Part shown: positions 23,314 through 31,740 of the stretch, piece after piece | Numbering within the stretch: position 1 is the first letter of the stretch | How the letters are laid out: each line of letters begins with the position of its first letter | NCBI GenBank assembly: GCA_043820875.1 | Contig: JBDRDI010000059.1 | Span: forward strand, 1-45,672 | Direction of reading: 5' to 3' | Length of the DNA stretch: 45,672 nt | Source: JBDRDI01 sp043820875 | Lineage (GTDB): Bacteria; Patescibacteriota; Patescibacteriia; Patescibacteriales; UBA12075 | Notes under the pieces: generated by a model | Database searches by the model: none | What the model saw: only the letters and a program-made list of their open reading frames with translations | Told to the model about the DNA's origin: nothing | Position numbers and translations under genes: made by a program

Positions 23314-23754
23314 ATGCCATTATCATTACATACAAATAAAAGAACAAAAGGCGCCAATAAAAAAAGAAAAAATATTGGACGCGGTAATTCTTCAGGGTCG
23401 GGAACTTATAGCGGTCGTGGACAAAAAGGACAAAAGTCCAGAGCCGGCGTGTCCGGATTGAAAAGAATGGGCATGAAGCAGATATTGCTTCGGACTCCCA
23501 AAAAAAGAGGATTCAAATCTCTAAAAAAGAAAAACATCGTAGTAAATTTGTCTTCAATAGATAAAAATTTTGAAGATTCGGAAACAGTGGATGCCAAATC
23601 TTTACTTGGTAAGGGCCTTGTATCCGATAAAGAAGCATCTGTTAAGATTTTAGGCAGCGGAAAATTGAATTTAAAAGGTTTGAAATTTTGTGGCGTTAAA
23701 ATAAGCGCGAGTGCGAAAGAACAGATTAAAAAAGCGCAAGGAGAAATAAAATAA
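23314..23754 (+). CDS. rplO: 50S ribosomal protein L15 (uL15)
   Basis: 146 aa. Glycine/lysine-rich N-terminus with KRKNIGRGNSSGSGTYSGRG and GQKSRAGV, then a globular C-terminal domain (VDAKSLLGKGLVSDKEASVK, ILGSGKLNLKGLKF). Late-assembly 50S protein. It precedes secY by 8 nt. Confidence 0.96.
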   Translation: MPLSLHTNKRTKGANKKRKNIGRGNSSGSGTYSGRGQKGQKSRAGVSGLKRMGMKQILLRTPKKRGFKSLKKKNIVVNLSSIDKNFEDSETVDAKSLLGKGLVSDKEASVKILGSGKLNLKGLKFCGVKISASAKEQIKKAQGEIK

Positions 23755-23762
23755 ATTAATAT

Positions 23763-25043
23763 ATGATGGGAAAATTGATCCAAATATGGAGAGCAAAAGA
23801 TCTGAGAAAGAGCATTCTTTTTGTTTTTGTCATGCTTGTTATCTTCAGAGCGGCCGCGCATATTCCGATTCCCGGTGTTGATATTGTTGAATTGAGAAGA
23901 TTTTTTCAAAGCAGTGAAATTTTGGGACTGATGAATATATTTTCCGGCGGAAGTATGGAAAATTTTTCTATTGTCATGATGGGCGTCGCACCTTATATTA
24001 CTTCATCAATTATTTTTCAACTTCTCGGAATGATTGTCCCTGCCATGGAAGAAATGCAAAAAGAAGAGCAGGGCAGGCAGAAGATCAACATGTGGACGCG
24101 ATGGGCCACTGTTCCTTTGGCGGCATTACAGTCCTACAGCATGATAATTCTTTTGGGGCGTTCAGGTGGGAATATTTTGGGAAACGTTACTCCTTTTGAC
24201 ATTATAAGCATGGTGATTACCATTACCGCCGGTACTATATTTTTAATGTGGATTGGAGAATTAATCACTGAAAAGAAAGTTGGTAACGGAATTTCATTGT
24301 TGATTTTTGCCGGCATTGTTTCCGGACTGCCACGCTCCATCCAGAGCATCGCAGTAAACTATTCTCCGGAATCGGGAAATTTTATGACTATAATCGGATT
24401 TTTAGCCGTAGCCGTCATCACTGTTATTGGCGTAGTCATTATTACAGAGGGCCAAAGAAACATTCCTGTTCAATACGCAAAGCAGGTTAGGGGTAACAGA
24501 TCTTATGGAGGCTCAACAACGCATTTGCCGCTTCGAGTCAATATGGCCGGTGTAATTCCAATCATCTTTGCCATCTCCATTATTATATTTCCAACTAGAA
24601 TCGCGCAATTTTTTGTCTATGCCAAAACCGAATGGATAGCAAAAGGAGCAGAATGGATAGTGGCAGCATTAACTCCTGGAGGACTGACGTACGGCATCTT
24701 ATATTTTATTTTGGTCGTTCTCTTTACCTATTTTTATACTGAAGTTATTTTTCATCCGGACCGAGTCGCTGAAAATTTACAAAAGCAAGGCGGATTTATT
24801 CCGGGCATCAGACCGGGCAGACACACCAGTGAATATCTGGCCAATACAATACACAAAGTAATCTTTGTCGGCGCTTTATTTTTGGGCCTTATCGCTGTCA
24901 TGCCACTTATTATGCAATACTTCACCGGAGCTCGCGCCTTAACCATCGGCGGTACCAGTTTATTAATCGTCGTTTCCGTTGTCATTGAAATGGTCAAACA
25001 AATTGAATCCCAGCTGACCATGAGAGAATACGAAGGGTCATAA
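23763..25043 (+). CDS. secY: protein translocase subunit SecY
   Basis: 426 aa with ten membrane helices, full length. Recognisable: FRAAAHIPIPGVD in the plug/TM2 region, GVAPYITSSIIFQLLG, TEKKVGNGISLLIFAGIVSGLP, QRNIPVQYAKQVRG and the cytosolic loop ending PGRHTSEYL. SecY forms the channel for secretory and membrane proteins with SecE/SecG and SecA. It closes the S10-spc operon: a strong intrinsic terminator follows. adk and map, which often come next, lie 3.8 kb away. Confidence 0.98.
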   Translation: MMGKLIQIWRAKDLRKSILFVFVMLVIFRAAAHIPIPGVDIVELRRFFQSSEILGLMNIFSGGSMENFSIVMMGVAPYITSSIIFQLLGMIVPAMEEMQKEEQGRQKINMWTRWATVPLAALQSYSMIILLGRSGGNILGNVTPFDIISMVITITAGTIFLMWIGELITEKKVGNGISLLIFAGIVSGLPRSIQSIAVNYSPESGNFMTIIGFLAVAVITVIGVVIITEGQRNIPVQYAKQVRGNRSYGGSTTHLPLRVNMAGVIPIIFAISIIIFPTRIAQFFVYAKTEWIAKGAEWIVAALTPGGLTYGILYFILVVLFTYFYTEVIFHPDRVAENLQKQGGFIPGIRPGRHTSEYLANTIHKVIFVGALFLGLIAVMPLIMQYFTGARALTIGGTSLLIVVSVVIEMVKQIESQLTMREYEGS

Positions 25044-25067
25044 ATTGAAAACAAGAATTTCACATAC

Positions 25068-25109
25068 AAAGCCATAAACTGTCCAGTTGATGGCTTTTTG
25101 TTTTTTTGT
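25068..25109 (+). terminator. strong intrinsic terminator after secY
   Basis: AAAGCCAT (25068-25075) pairs with ATGGCTTT (25090-25097); an inner AACT/AGTT stem closes a GTCC tetraloop with one A-G mismatch. A T-rich tail (TTGTTTTTTTG) follows. Confidence 0.9.
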
Positions 25110-25132
25110 TTTATTTTTTACTTCAAATCTGT

Positions 25133-25138
25133 TATAAT
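25133..25138 (+). promoter_or_regulatory. consensus -10 box placing transcription start at the ABC gene's ATG
   Basis: TATAAT ends 6 nt before the ATG at 25145, so initiation 7 nt downstream would start on the ATG. The -35 is weak (TTTATT at 25110-25115, spacer 17). Confidence 0.6.
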
Positions 25139-25144
25139 AATGTC

Positions 25145-27025
25145 ATGGAACCGATAATAAAAATAAGGAATCTTAACTTTACATATAACAAAAACAAAGA
25201 TAATGAATTTCAGGCTCTTATTAACGTGAGTTTGGACATTTATCCGGAGGATTTTGTTATTGTTTTTGGTCCATCAGGGTGTGGAAAATCCACGCTTCTT
25301 AATGTTGTTGCCGGACTGGAAAAGCCGGATAACGGTGAACTGGAAGTTTTTCATAAGAATTTGATGGAAATGTCAAAAAATGAATTTGCCATGTTTCATC
25401 GCAACGAAGTGGGAATGATTTATCAATCATATAATTTAATCTCCAGCTTGACTGTTCTTGACAATGTGTCGCTGCCTCAAGTTTTTATAAACGTCGGTAA
25501 AAGAAAAAGAGAAAAACAAGCATTGTCTCTTTTGGATAAATTTGGAATATTGAAGCAGGCCGGAAAAATTCCCACCGAACTTTCCGGTGGTGAGCAGCAA
25601 CGCATCGGAATTGCCAGAGCCATAATAAATAATCCTCAAATTGTACTGGCCGATGAACCGGTGGGAAATTTGGATTCTGTTTCTGCGGAAAATGTATTGA
25701 ATATTTTGTCTGAATTGAACAAGCAAGAAAAAAAGACTATTATTTTGGTGACCCATAATCCGGAAAATTTGTATATTGGCGACAGAGTTATCTATATGAA
25801 AGATGGCATTGTCACGAGGGAAGTTGTCAATCAATCAAAACACGAAGGCGGAATACCGGGAAAGAAAAGCGTTTCTTCCAAACTTCCGGTTGAAGAACTG
25901 CAAGACTTGGTGCGGGTATATCATGGCTTGTCTCCGGAGCAGATTAATATTTTAATCATGCCGTATAAGGCGAAAATATTCACCCACCATTTTATCACCA
26001 CCAAAAGCATGGAAGAAACGAAAGTTTTTGAAGAAGCAATTCAGAGGAATTTGCTCGGCACAATTTCCAACGAAGAATTTCTTGATATTTTACGCAGATC
26101 ATCAAAAGAAGGCGGAATAGGTTTTGACACAAGAACAGCAGAAAGAATCGCCAGAAGAATAAGCAGGGTGTTGCGTATTTCCTATTTTGTTTATCAGGCA
26201 AAGCATCAGAAAAAAGATGAAAAAGGTCGCTATTTGGAAATTACCGGAGAAGAGAGAGCAAGAAGAGTTGCTAAATATCTTTTAAATTCTTGTTATGCGG
26301 AATATGTTGAAAATTTAAGCGCCTCTCAACTTGATAGAATGCAAAATGCGGTTGAAGAACGTTTGTCCAGTGCGATTCAAAAACATGAGTTTTATGATTT
26401 TTTAGATAAGCCTTTTGCAGACGGCGGAGTCGGTTTAAATGTCAAAACCGCAAGAGCCATTACGGAAGAATTGGAATTGATTCTTATTTTGGGATTTGGC
26501 GTTGTTCAAATGAAAAAAAATTCTTTTTCAACGATAAGCAGAAGCGCTGTTGGGTCAGAGGCCGGAGAAGAAAAAGAAAAAACAAAAGAAGTGGATAAGT
26601 CGGAATTTGAAGAAAAGGCTGAAGAAATTAAACAAAAAGTATTGGAAAAAGATAAAGAAAATAATTTGATTTCGCAGGAAGATTCCGTCCCGAAGCAAGA
26701 CAGTGGCGGGCAAGCAGAGCCGAAAGAGACAGAAGAAGATTTTTTAACAGTGGAAAATTTTATTAAAATGTTAAAACAAGCGAAAGAAGATGTGGAGAAA
26801 TTAATGACTATTGCCGAGGTTGACAAGGCTATTGGCGCGGTTGAATTTAATATAGATAATGCAAACGAAGGAAACTGGGATAGTATCGCGGTAAAGAATT
26901 TTGGAGTTTCCCGTTTGGAAAAAGAATTGAATATTGGAGAGAAATCCGAGGTCGTGCATATTTTGATTGACACTTTGAATTTATTAAAATATAAGAAAAA
27001 GCAAATTAACGATTTATTATGTTAA
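25145..27025 (+). CDS. MacB/LolD-like ABC transporter ATPase with duplicated C-terminal domain
   Basis: 626 aa. Residues 1-230 are a normal MacB/LolD-type ATPase: Walker A GPSGCGKST (42-50), Q-loop Gln94, signature LSGGEQQ (146-152), Walker B IVLADEP with Glu171 and switch His204. The remaining ~400 residues are unusual for this family, which is about 225 aa long. They contain two related segments (about 290-348 and 397-454) sharing a pattern of acidic helix, GG(I/V)G(F/L), then TA-containing helix, followed by a Glu/Lys-rich disordered linker and a final helical part. The ATPase overlaps the permease gene by 7 nt, so the two form one exporter or lipoprotein/peptide-handling complex. The upstream TTG/ATG-like frame extension lies before the -10 box and is rejected. 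Confidence 0.88.
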   Translation: MEPIIKIRNLNFTYNKNKDNEFQALINVSLDIYPEDFVIVFGPSGCGKSTLLNVVAGLEKPDNGELEVFHKNLMEMSKNEFAMFHRNEVGMIYQSYNLISSLTVLDNVSLPQVFINVGKRKREKQALSLLDKFGILKQAGKIPTELSGGEQQRIGIARAIINNPQIVLADEPVGNLDSVSAENVLNILSELNKQEKKTIILVTHNPENLYIGDRVIYMKDGIVTREVVNQSKHEGGIPGKKSVSSKLPVEELQDLVRVYHGLSPEQINILIMPYKAKIFTHHFITTKSMEETKVFEEAIQRNLLGTISNEEFLDILRRSSKEGGIGFDTRTAERIARRISRVLRISYFVYQAKHQKKDEKGRYLEITGEERARRVAKYLLNSCYAEYVENLSASQLDRMQNAVEERLSSAIQKHEFYDFLDKPFADGGVGLNVKTARAITEELELILILGFGVVQMKKNSFSTISRSAVGSEAGEEKEKTKEVDKSEFEEKAEEIKQKVLEKDKENNLISQEDSVPKQDSGGQAEPKETEEDFLTVENFIKMLKQAKEDVEKLMTIAEVDKAIGAVEFNIDNANEGNWDSIAVKNFGVSRLEKELNIGEKSEVVHILIDTLNLLKYKKKQINDLLC

Positions 27026-28227
27026 TATCTGATATTTTTAGACTGGCGACAAGAATGTTTAGAACAAATCGTTCGCGGACGGTTTTAACGATTTTGGGAA
27101 TCAGCGTAGGCATTGGTGCGATTTTATTTTTGGTGTCATTCGGATACGGCTTGCAAAAATTAATTTTGGAAAAAATTACCAATTCAGAATCTTTATTAAG
27201 TATGGATGTGAGTACCGGTAATTTGGAAGGTTTAAAAATTGATGATAAAACAATTGAAAAAATAAAGAACGTAGATAATGTTGAAAAAGTCAGCCCGCTT
27301 ATTTCCACGCAAGTTTTAATGAATATCAACGATATTTCCACAGAATTGCAAGGAAATTTCGCCAATAGTGATTTTTTAAGTTTGGAAGGATTAACGACAT
27401 CTAACGGAAGATTTTATACGGATGCTTTGGAAGATGAAAATAGCATTCTTATTTCTTCTTCTGCCTTGCTTTTGTTTAATTTAAGCGAAGAAGAAGCGTT
27501 TAAAAAAGATATTTATTTTACTTTTTTTGAGCAAGAAAAAACAGATGATGGTATAAAATTAACTAGAAAATTTAAGAAAAACGATCAACCGTTCAGAATT
27601 GTTGGTATTATAAAAGAAGAGAGTTCAAATTATATATATTTTACTTCGGCTAACAGTAAATATTTGGATGTTAGTTATTATAGCAAGGTGAAAGCGAAAG
27701 TGGACAAGCAGGAAAATCTGGATAAAGTAAGAAATGAAATTGTTGACATGGGCTTGGTGGTTAGTGCGTTGTCGGACTTAATAGAACAGGCAAATCAAAT
27801 TTTTTCCATAATCCAAATTATTCTGGCTTCATTTGGCATTGTTGCTCTGATTGTTTCCGCTATCGGAATGTTTAACACCATGACTATCACCTTGCTGGAG
27901 CGTACGCAAGAAATAGGAATTATGAAAGCGTTGGGGGCAACCGGCGCGGACGTTTGGAAAATGTTTCTTGCTGAATCCTTGATTATCGGATTTTTCGGAG
28001 GCATGGGCGGTATTATTCTTGGCGTTGCGGGAGGAGAAATTTTTAATTATGGTTTGAACATATTGGCCGGCGTAATGGGCGGAGAAAAGATTGATATGTT
28101 TTATTCGCCGACTTGGTTTATTATCTTGATTATTTCTTTTTCCACTTTTGTCGGTTTTATAACAGGATTTTATCCGGCCAAACGTGCCGCGAGCATCAAT
28201 CCGCTGGAAGCATTGAGATATAAGTAA
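27019..28227 (+). CDS. MacB/FtsX-like ABC transporter permease
   Basis: 402 aa. Typical MacB layout: TM1 near residues 20-42 after TRMFRTNRSRTVLTILGISVG, a periplasmic-type domain of about 200 residues (MacB_PCD), then three C-terminal helices with LLERTQEIGIMKALGATGADVWKMFLAESLIIG (the coupling region of the FtsX family) and GFYPAKRAASINPLEALRYK at the end. With the upstream ATPase it would work as a mechanotransmission-type transporter rather than a classical pump. A membrane fusion protein or TolC partner is not seen, as expected for a single-membrane or CPR envelope. Confidence 0.93.
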   Translation: MLISDIFRLATRMFRTNRSRTVLTILGISVGIGAILFLVSFGYGLQKLILEKITNSESLLSMDVSTGNLEGLKIDDKTIEKIKNVDNVEKVSPLISTQVLMNINDISTELQGNFANSDFLSLEGLTTSNGRFYTDALEDENSILISSSALLLFNLSEEEAFKKDIYFTFFEQEKTDDGIKLTRKFKKNDQPFRIVGIIKEESSNYIYFTSANSKYLDVSYYSKVKAKVDKQENLDKVRNEIVDMGLVVSALSDLIEQANQIFSIIQIILASFGIVALIVSAIGMFNTMTITLLERTQEIGIMKALGATGADVWKMFLAESLIIGFFGGMGGIILGVAGGEIFNYGLNILAGVMGGEKIDMFYSPTWFIILIISFSTFVGFITGFYPAKRAASINPLEALRYK

Positions 28228-28273
28228 GATAATATAGTATAATATAATCATATAACAATTTATTTTTAAATTT

Positions 28274-28864
28274 ATGACCACAAAATATTCGGGCGTTGAA
28301 CTCAGGAAAAGGTTCATCGGGAAAGAAGTTCCGCAAGTAGAAAAAATTAAAGAATATTTTAAAAGTAGTCCTTCCGGTTTGAGCACTTCTCGCGGAGTAA
28401 AAGAAAAACTTGCCGGAAGTTTGGCCGGTAAATCGCAGCTTGGGAGAAACGAAGTATTGAAAAAGATGGGGCTTGATTCTGTGCAAAGAAGCCGTATTGA
28501 AAAAAATATTTCCGGTGGGCAAAAAACATTGCATCAAATTGCCGAAGAAAAAAAGGCCGTGGAAAAGTTGGAAAGAAGAAATGTCGCCTTATCACAAATG
28601 GCGCGTGAAGAATCGGGAAGGACGGCAGATGTTTTGGGTGGCGGAGAATATGTCACTGCTTCATCTGGAGCCAGAGGTGATGTCGGTTCAGGTAGTAATT
28701 TCGGTAAAGGCGCGCGCGGCCTAGTGGATGAAAATACTCAAGCCAAAAAATTAACTAAAGAAATAACAACAGGTTTTGCCGGCGGCAAGTCCAGCAGCAA
28801 CCGTTTTGCAACAAGAAATACCGGTGGTGCCGGTTCTGGTCCACAAAGACCGCTTGGGTTATAA
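28274..28864 (+). CDS. unknown Gly/Ser/Lys-rich protein
   Basis: 196 aa, basic. Residues 1-110 are helical and rich in Lys, Arg and Glu (EKKAVEKLERRNVALSQM); the C-terminal 85 residues are low complexity with Gly, Ser and Asn (GSGSNFGKGARGL, GGAGSGPQRPLGL). No signal peptide, membrane helix or known motif. The AT-rich gap upstream holds two overlapping TATAAT boxes (28238-28248), and adk follows 5 nt after the stop. A nucleic-acid-binding or structural role is possible but unproven. Confidence 0.6.
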   Translation: MTTKYSGVELRKRFIGKEVPQVEKIKEYFKSSPSGLSTSRGVKEKLAGSLAGKSQLGRNEVLKKMGLDSVQRSRIEKNISGGQKTLHQIAEEKKAVEKLERRNVALSQMAREESGRTADVLGGGEYVTASSGARGDVGSGSNFGKGARGLVDENTQAKKLTKEITTGFAGGKSSSNRFATRNTGGAGSGPQRPLGL

Positions 28865-28869
28865 TTTTT

Positions 28870-29541
28870 ATGAAACAAAAAACATTCATTCTTTTTTTTG
28901 GTCCTCCCGGGAGCGGCAAAGGAACTCAGGCTGACATGTTGGGCGAAAGAATTCATTTTCCGGTTATTTCTCCGGGCGAATTATTGCGCCACGAGCAAGA
29001 AAAAAACACAAAAATAGGCAGAGATATTGATAATAAAATGTCCGGAGGCAATCTTGTGCCGGACAGTTTTGTGGAAAAGATAATAAGTAAACGGCTTGCG
29101 AAAAAAGACGCTAAAAACGGTTTTATTTTTGACGGATATCCAAGAAGAGAGTCGCAGCTCGGATATTTGAAAAATAAATTTGAAAAAATATCTTCAGACA
29201 AAGATATTATTCTGGCTTTTTACATCCATATTTCTGATTGTAGCGTGAAGGCGCGACTTGGAGGACGAAGAGTCTGCGATTGTGGTGCATCATATCATTT
29301 GAAATTCAATCCGCCTCTCAAAAAAGGCCGTTGCGATCTGTGCGAAAAAAAATTGTCGCGCCGAAAAGATGATGACCCGAGAGTGGTCGCGAAAAGATTA
29401 AAAGATTTTCACAGTGGGCATAAACCGCTTTTGGAATATTTTAAAAAGCATTATAAATTAATCAATATTAACGGCGAGAAAAGCATCAAGGAAGTCAGAA
29501 AAGAAATTTGGAAAAAGATGAAAAGCGAGTGGGTAAAATAA
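28870..29541 (+). CDS. adk: adenylate kinase
   Basis: 223 aa, makes ADP from AMP and ATP. P-loop GPPGSGKGTQ (11-20), AMP-binding SPGELLRHE, the GYPRRESQL segment (normally DGFPRT) and DDDPRVVAKRL. The LID carries a zinc-type Cys set (CDC ... CDLC) as in Gram-positive and many CPR enzymes; the first pair has one residue between cysteines instead of two. map follows after 2 nt, the usual secY-adk-map order with the ABC genes inserted upstream. Confidence 0.95.
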   Translation: MKQKTFILFFGPPGSGKGTQADMLGERIHFPVISPGELLRHEQEKNTKIGRDIDNKMSGGNLVPDSFVEKIISKRLAKKDAKNGFIFDGYPRRESQLGYLKNKFEKISSDKDIILAFYIHISDCSVKARLGGRRVCDCGASYHLKFNPPLKKGRCDLCEKKLSRRKDDDPRVVAKRLKDFHSGHKPLLEYFKKHYKLININGEKSIKEVRKEIWKKMKSEWVK

Positions 29542-29543
29542 TT

Positions 29544-30362
29544 ATGATTAGAAAAAAAACAAAACAAGAAATTGAAATTATCCGTCATGGCGGGAAAATT
29601 TTGGCAAAAATTTTGAACGAAATTTGCGCGCTTGCCCAACCTGGCGTGAAAACCGGAGAAATGGAAAAGCGAGCAAACGAAATTATGATTCGTCTTGGAG
29701 GTCGGCCGGCTTTCAAAAATTTGGTTATGCACGATGGAGAAAAATTTCCCACCGCTCTTTGTATTTCCATAAACGATGAAATAGTGCACGGGCCGGCCTT
29801 GCCTTCGCGAGTTTTAAAAGATGGTGATGTGGTTGGAGTGGATATTGGCATGGAATATCCGATTTCAAACACGGTTGAGCCGAGAAACGTTTATTCAAAA
29901 TTGGGCGGATATTATACGGATATGGCCAAGACCGTGATTGTTGGCAAGGCCGATGAAGTGGCAAAAAATTTGGTGGATGTGACTCGCGAAGCGCTTAATT
30001 TGGCGATTTGCGAAGTGAGGCCAGGAAACAGTTTGGACGATATTGGTTCGGCAGTTCAGGAATATGTAGAAAAAAAAGGTTTTTCAGTCGTTAAAGACTT
30101 GGTTGGACATGGAGTGGGGCATGATATTCACGAAGACCCGCAAGTTCCGAATTATAAAATAAGAGACAACGAATTGGATAATATTATTCTTGAGCCAGGC
30201 ATGGTTTTGGCCATTGAACCGATGATAAATATCGGTAATCATAAAATCATTTTAAAGCCGGACGGTTTTACTTTTGCCACCGCGGACGGAAGCTTGAGCG
30301 CGCATTTTGAACACACTGTCGCCGTTACGGAAGAAGGATGCTTGGTATTAACGGAATTATAA
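29544..30362 (+). CDS. map: methionine aminopeptidase type I
   Basis: 272 aa. Removes the initiator Met from nascent proteins. Start chosen at the ATG 2 nt after adk, giving the family N-terminus MIRKKTKQEIEIIRHGGKIL. Metal ligands are visible: Asp in VGVDIGMEY, Asp in YYTDMAKTVIV, His in GHGVGHDIHEDP, Glu in LAIEPMI and Glu in AHFEHTVAV. About 20 residues (SNTVEPRNVYSKLGG) are inserted between the first two ligands relative to E. coli. Confidence 0.96.
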   Translation: MIRKKTKQEIEIIRHGGKILAKILNEICALAQPGVKTGEMEKRANEIMIRLGGRPAFKNLVMHDGEKFPTALCISINDEIVHGPALPSRVLKDGDVVGVDIGMEYPISNTVEPRNVYSKLGGYYTDMAKTVIVGKADEVAKNLVDVTREALNLAICEVRPGNSLDDIGSAVQEYVEKKGFSVVKDLVGHGVGHDIHEDPQVPNYKIRDNELDNIILEPGMVLAIEPMINIGNHKIILKPDGFTFATADGSLSAHFEHTVAVTEEGCLVLTEL

Positions 30363-30369
30363 TATCATG

Positions 30370-30434
30370 ATGCAAATCTACAAATGATATGCAAATCCGC
30401 AAATAATTTATATTTTTATTTATAGATTTGTATT
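30370..30434. repeat. inverted repeat, family A, copy 2
   Basis: The first 27 nt (ATGCAAATCTACAAATGA...) are identical to 11945-11971 after fusA. The right part (ATTTATAGATTTGTAT) is a diverged complement of the left. It fills the map to ruvX gap; a weak -10 (TATATT, 30434-30439) overlaps its right end just before the ruvX ATG. Confidence 0.75.
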
Positions 30435-30444
30435 ATATTTAGCT

Positions 30445-30843
30445 ATGTTAAAAAATAAAATAACAACATATCTTGGGATTGATTGGGGCACGTCGCGCGT
30501 CGGCTTGGCCATGGGCGATAGCGAAACAAAAATTGCCACGCCTTATAAGGTGGTCAATGATTTAAATGAAATTTTAGAAATAATAAAACAAGAGAAAATT
30601 AATGAAATAGTAATTGGTCGGCCGGTTAAGATGTCAGGGGATACTGAAAATTTAACTTTAGAATATGGAGAGTTTATTATATCTCTTAAAAATAATATGC
30701 ATCTTCCAGTTCGCGAGATAGATGAAAGATTAACCAGCAAGGCCGCTGACGCTTTATTTGGAGATAAAATAGCTAAAGTCCCAAGAGACGCTGTTGCGGC
30801 GATGCTTATTTTGCAGAGTTATCTGGATCGCCCGATTGTCTGA
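30445..30843 (+). CDS. ruvX: RuvX/YqgF-family Holliday junction resolvase-like, pre-16S rRNA nuclease
   Basis: 132 aa. The RNase H-like motif GIDWGTSRVGLAMGD opens the protein; EIVIGRPVKMSGDTE and the ERLTSKAADAL segment follow, matching YqgF. The ending is DAVAAMLILQSYL. In E. coli YqgF processes the 16S 5' end. Its TGA stop is the first codon of the following inverted repeat and shows that UGA is a stop here. Confidence 0.92.
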   Translation: MLKNKITTYLGIDWGTSRVGLAMGDSETKIATPYKVVNDLNEILEIIKQEKINEIVIGRPVKMSGDTENLTLEYGEFIISLKNNMHLPVREIDERLTSKAADALFGDKIAKVPRDAVAAMLILQSYLDRPIV

Positions 30844-30941
30844 ACCATGATTCATATGATTAAAGGATTAACAGGATATTTTAATAAAAACTTTTTTGCA
30901 TAACATCATGCCAATCTTTTAATCATGTGAATCATGGTTCA
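30841..30941. repeat. 101-bp inverted repeat, family D (29-nt arms)
   Basis: Left arm 30841-30869 begins TGAACCATGATTC; right arm 30913-30941 ends GAATCATGGTTCA. The arms differ at two positions, both G-U pairs if the + strand is transcribed. The 43-nt middle has further partial pairing. It spans the ruvX-recO gap, supplies the ruvX stop codon and reaches into the first possible ATG of recO. Confidence 0.9.
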
Positions 30942-30951
30942 AGACATACAC

Positions 30952-31659
30952 ATGGAAGAAACATATAATACAAAAGTCATAGTGTTAAACAAAGTTCCTT
31001 TTCGGGAAAATGATTGCCGTGTTTTGGTTTATAGCTTGGAAAGAGGAAAGATTGATTTGGTGGCGCGTGGAGCGCGAAAAATTTCTTCCAAAATATCCGG
31101 TCACATTGAGCCGTTGACGGAATGTCGCATCATGGCCGTGCGTGGCCGTAATTTTGATTATGTCGGCAGTGCTTTGGCCGGTGTGATTTATCCGCGCGTC
31201 AAAAATAATTTGGAAAAAATTGAGATTGCGGGCAAAGCCGTTCAAACGTTTAATAATTTGATAAAAGAAGAAGAGCCGGACAAAAATATTTATTTTTTAT
31301 TGCGTGAATTTTTAGATTTGCTTTCCGCGAGAGAGACAGGGAATCACCAATTATTATATTCTTCTTATGTTTATAAATTGTTATTTTTTCTTGGCTATAA
31401 GCCGGAGCTGGAAAATTGCGTTTTGTGCAAAAACAAAATAGAGCCGGATAATAATCATTTTGATTTTTCGCGCGGTGGTTTGATTTGTACGCGATGCGAG
31501 CCAACTGAAAATAAAAATATTATTTCCGAGAATGCGATAAAAATTTTACGGCTCGTTGAAAAAAATAATTTAAACGAGATGATGGAAATAAAGACAGAAG
31601 ATGATTTGTCAGTTGAGATAAAAAGAATCGTGGATGGATTTTTGGAGTATACGCGGTAA
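30952..31659 (+). CDS. recO: DNA repair protein RecO
   Basis: 235 aa. Recombination mediator that loads RecA with RecR. The N-terminal OB fold shows TYNTKVIVLNKVPFRENDCRVLVYS and RGKIDLVARGARK; the zinc-finger-like CVLCKNKI and CTRCE lie in the C-terminal half. An ATG 18 nt upstream (30934) lies inside the inverted repeat, so MEETYNTK is taken as the start, the usual RecO beginning. Confidence 0.93.
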   Translation: MEETYNTKVIVLNKVPFRENDCRVLVYSLERGKIDLVARGARKISSKISGHIEPLTECRIMAVRGRNFDYVGSALAGVIYPRVKNNLEKIEIAGKAVQTFNNLIKEEEPDKNIYFLLREFLDLLSARETGNHQLLYSSYVYKLLFFLGYKPELENCVLCKNKIEPDNNHFDFSRGGLICTRCEPTENKNIISENAIKILRLVEKNNLNEMMEIKTEDDLSVEIKRIVDGFLEYTR

Positions 31660-31691
31660 AATTTCAACATATATAAAATATTCTGTCAACA

Positions 31692-31720
31692 TTGAGATTT
31701 CTGATAATATAATATATAAT
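31692..31720 (+). promoter_or_regulatory. aspS (T-box) promoter
   Basis: TTGAGA, a 17-nt spacer and TATAAT. Predicted start near 31727, about 30 nt before the candidate specifier codon, which bears directly on the size of Stem I. Confidence 0.65.
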
Positions 31721-31740
31721 AAACATAATAATCAACAAAG

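Noticed and set aside
30841..30941. Inverted repeat as an insertion sequence or MITE with terminal repeats
   Set aside because: No target-site duplication is apparent and the middle is too short for any gene; a transcript hairpin explains it as well. The mobile origin is not excluded.
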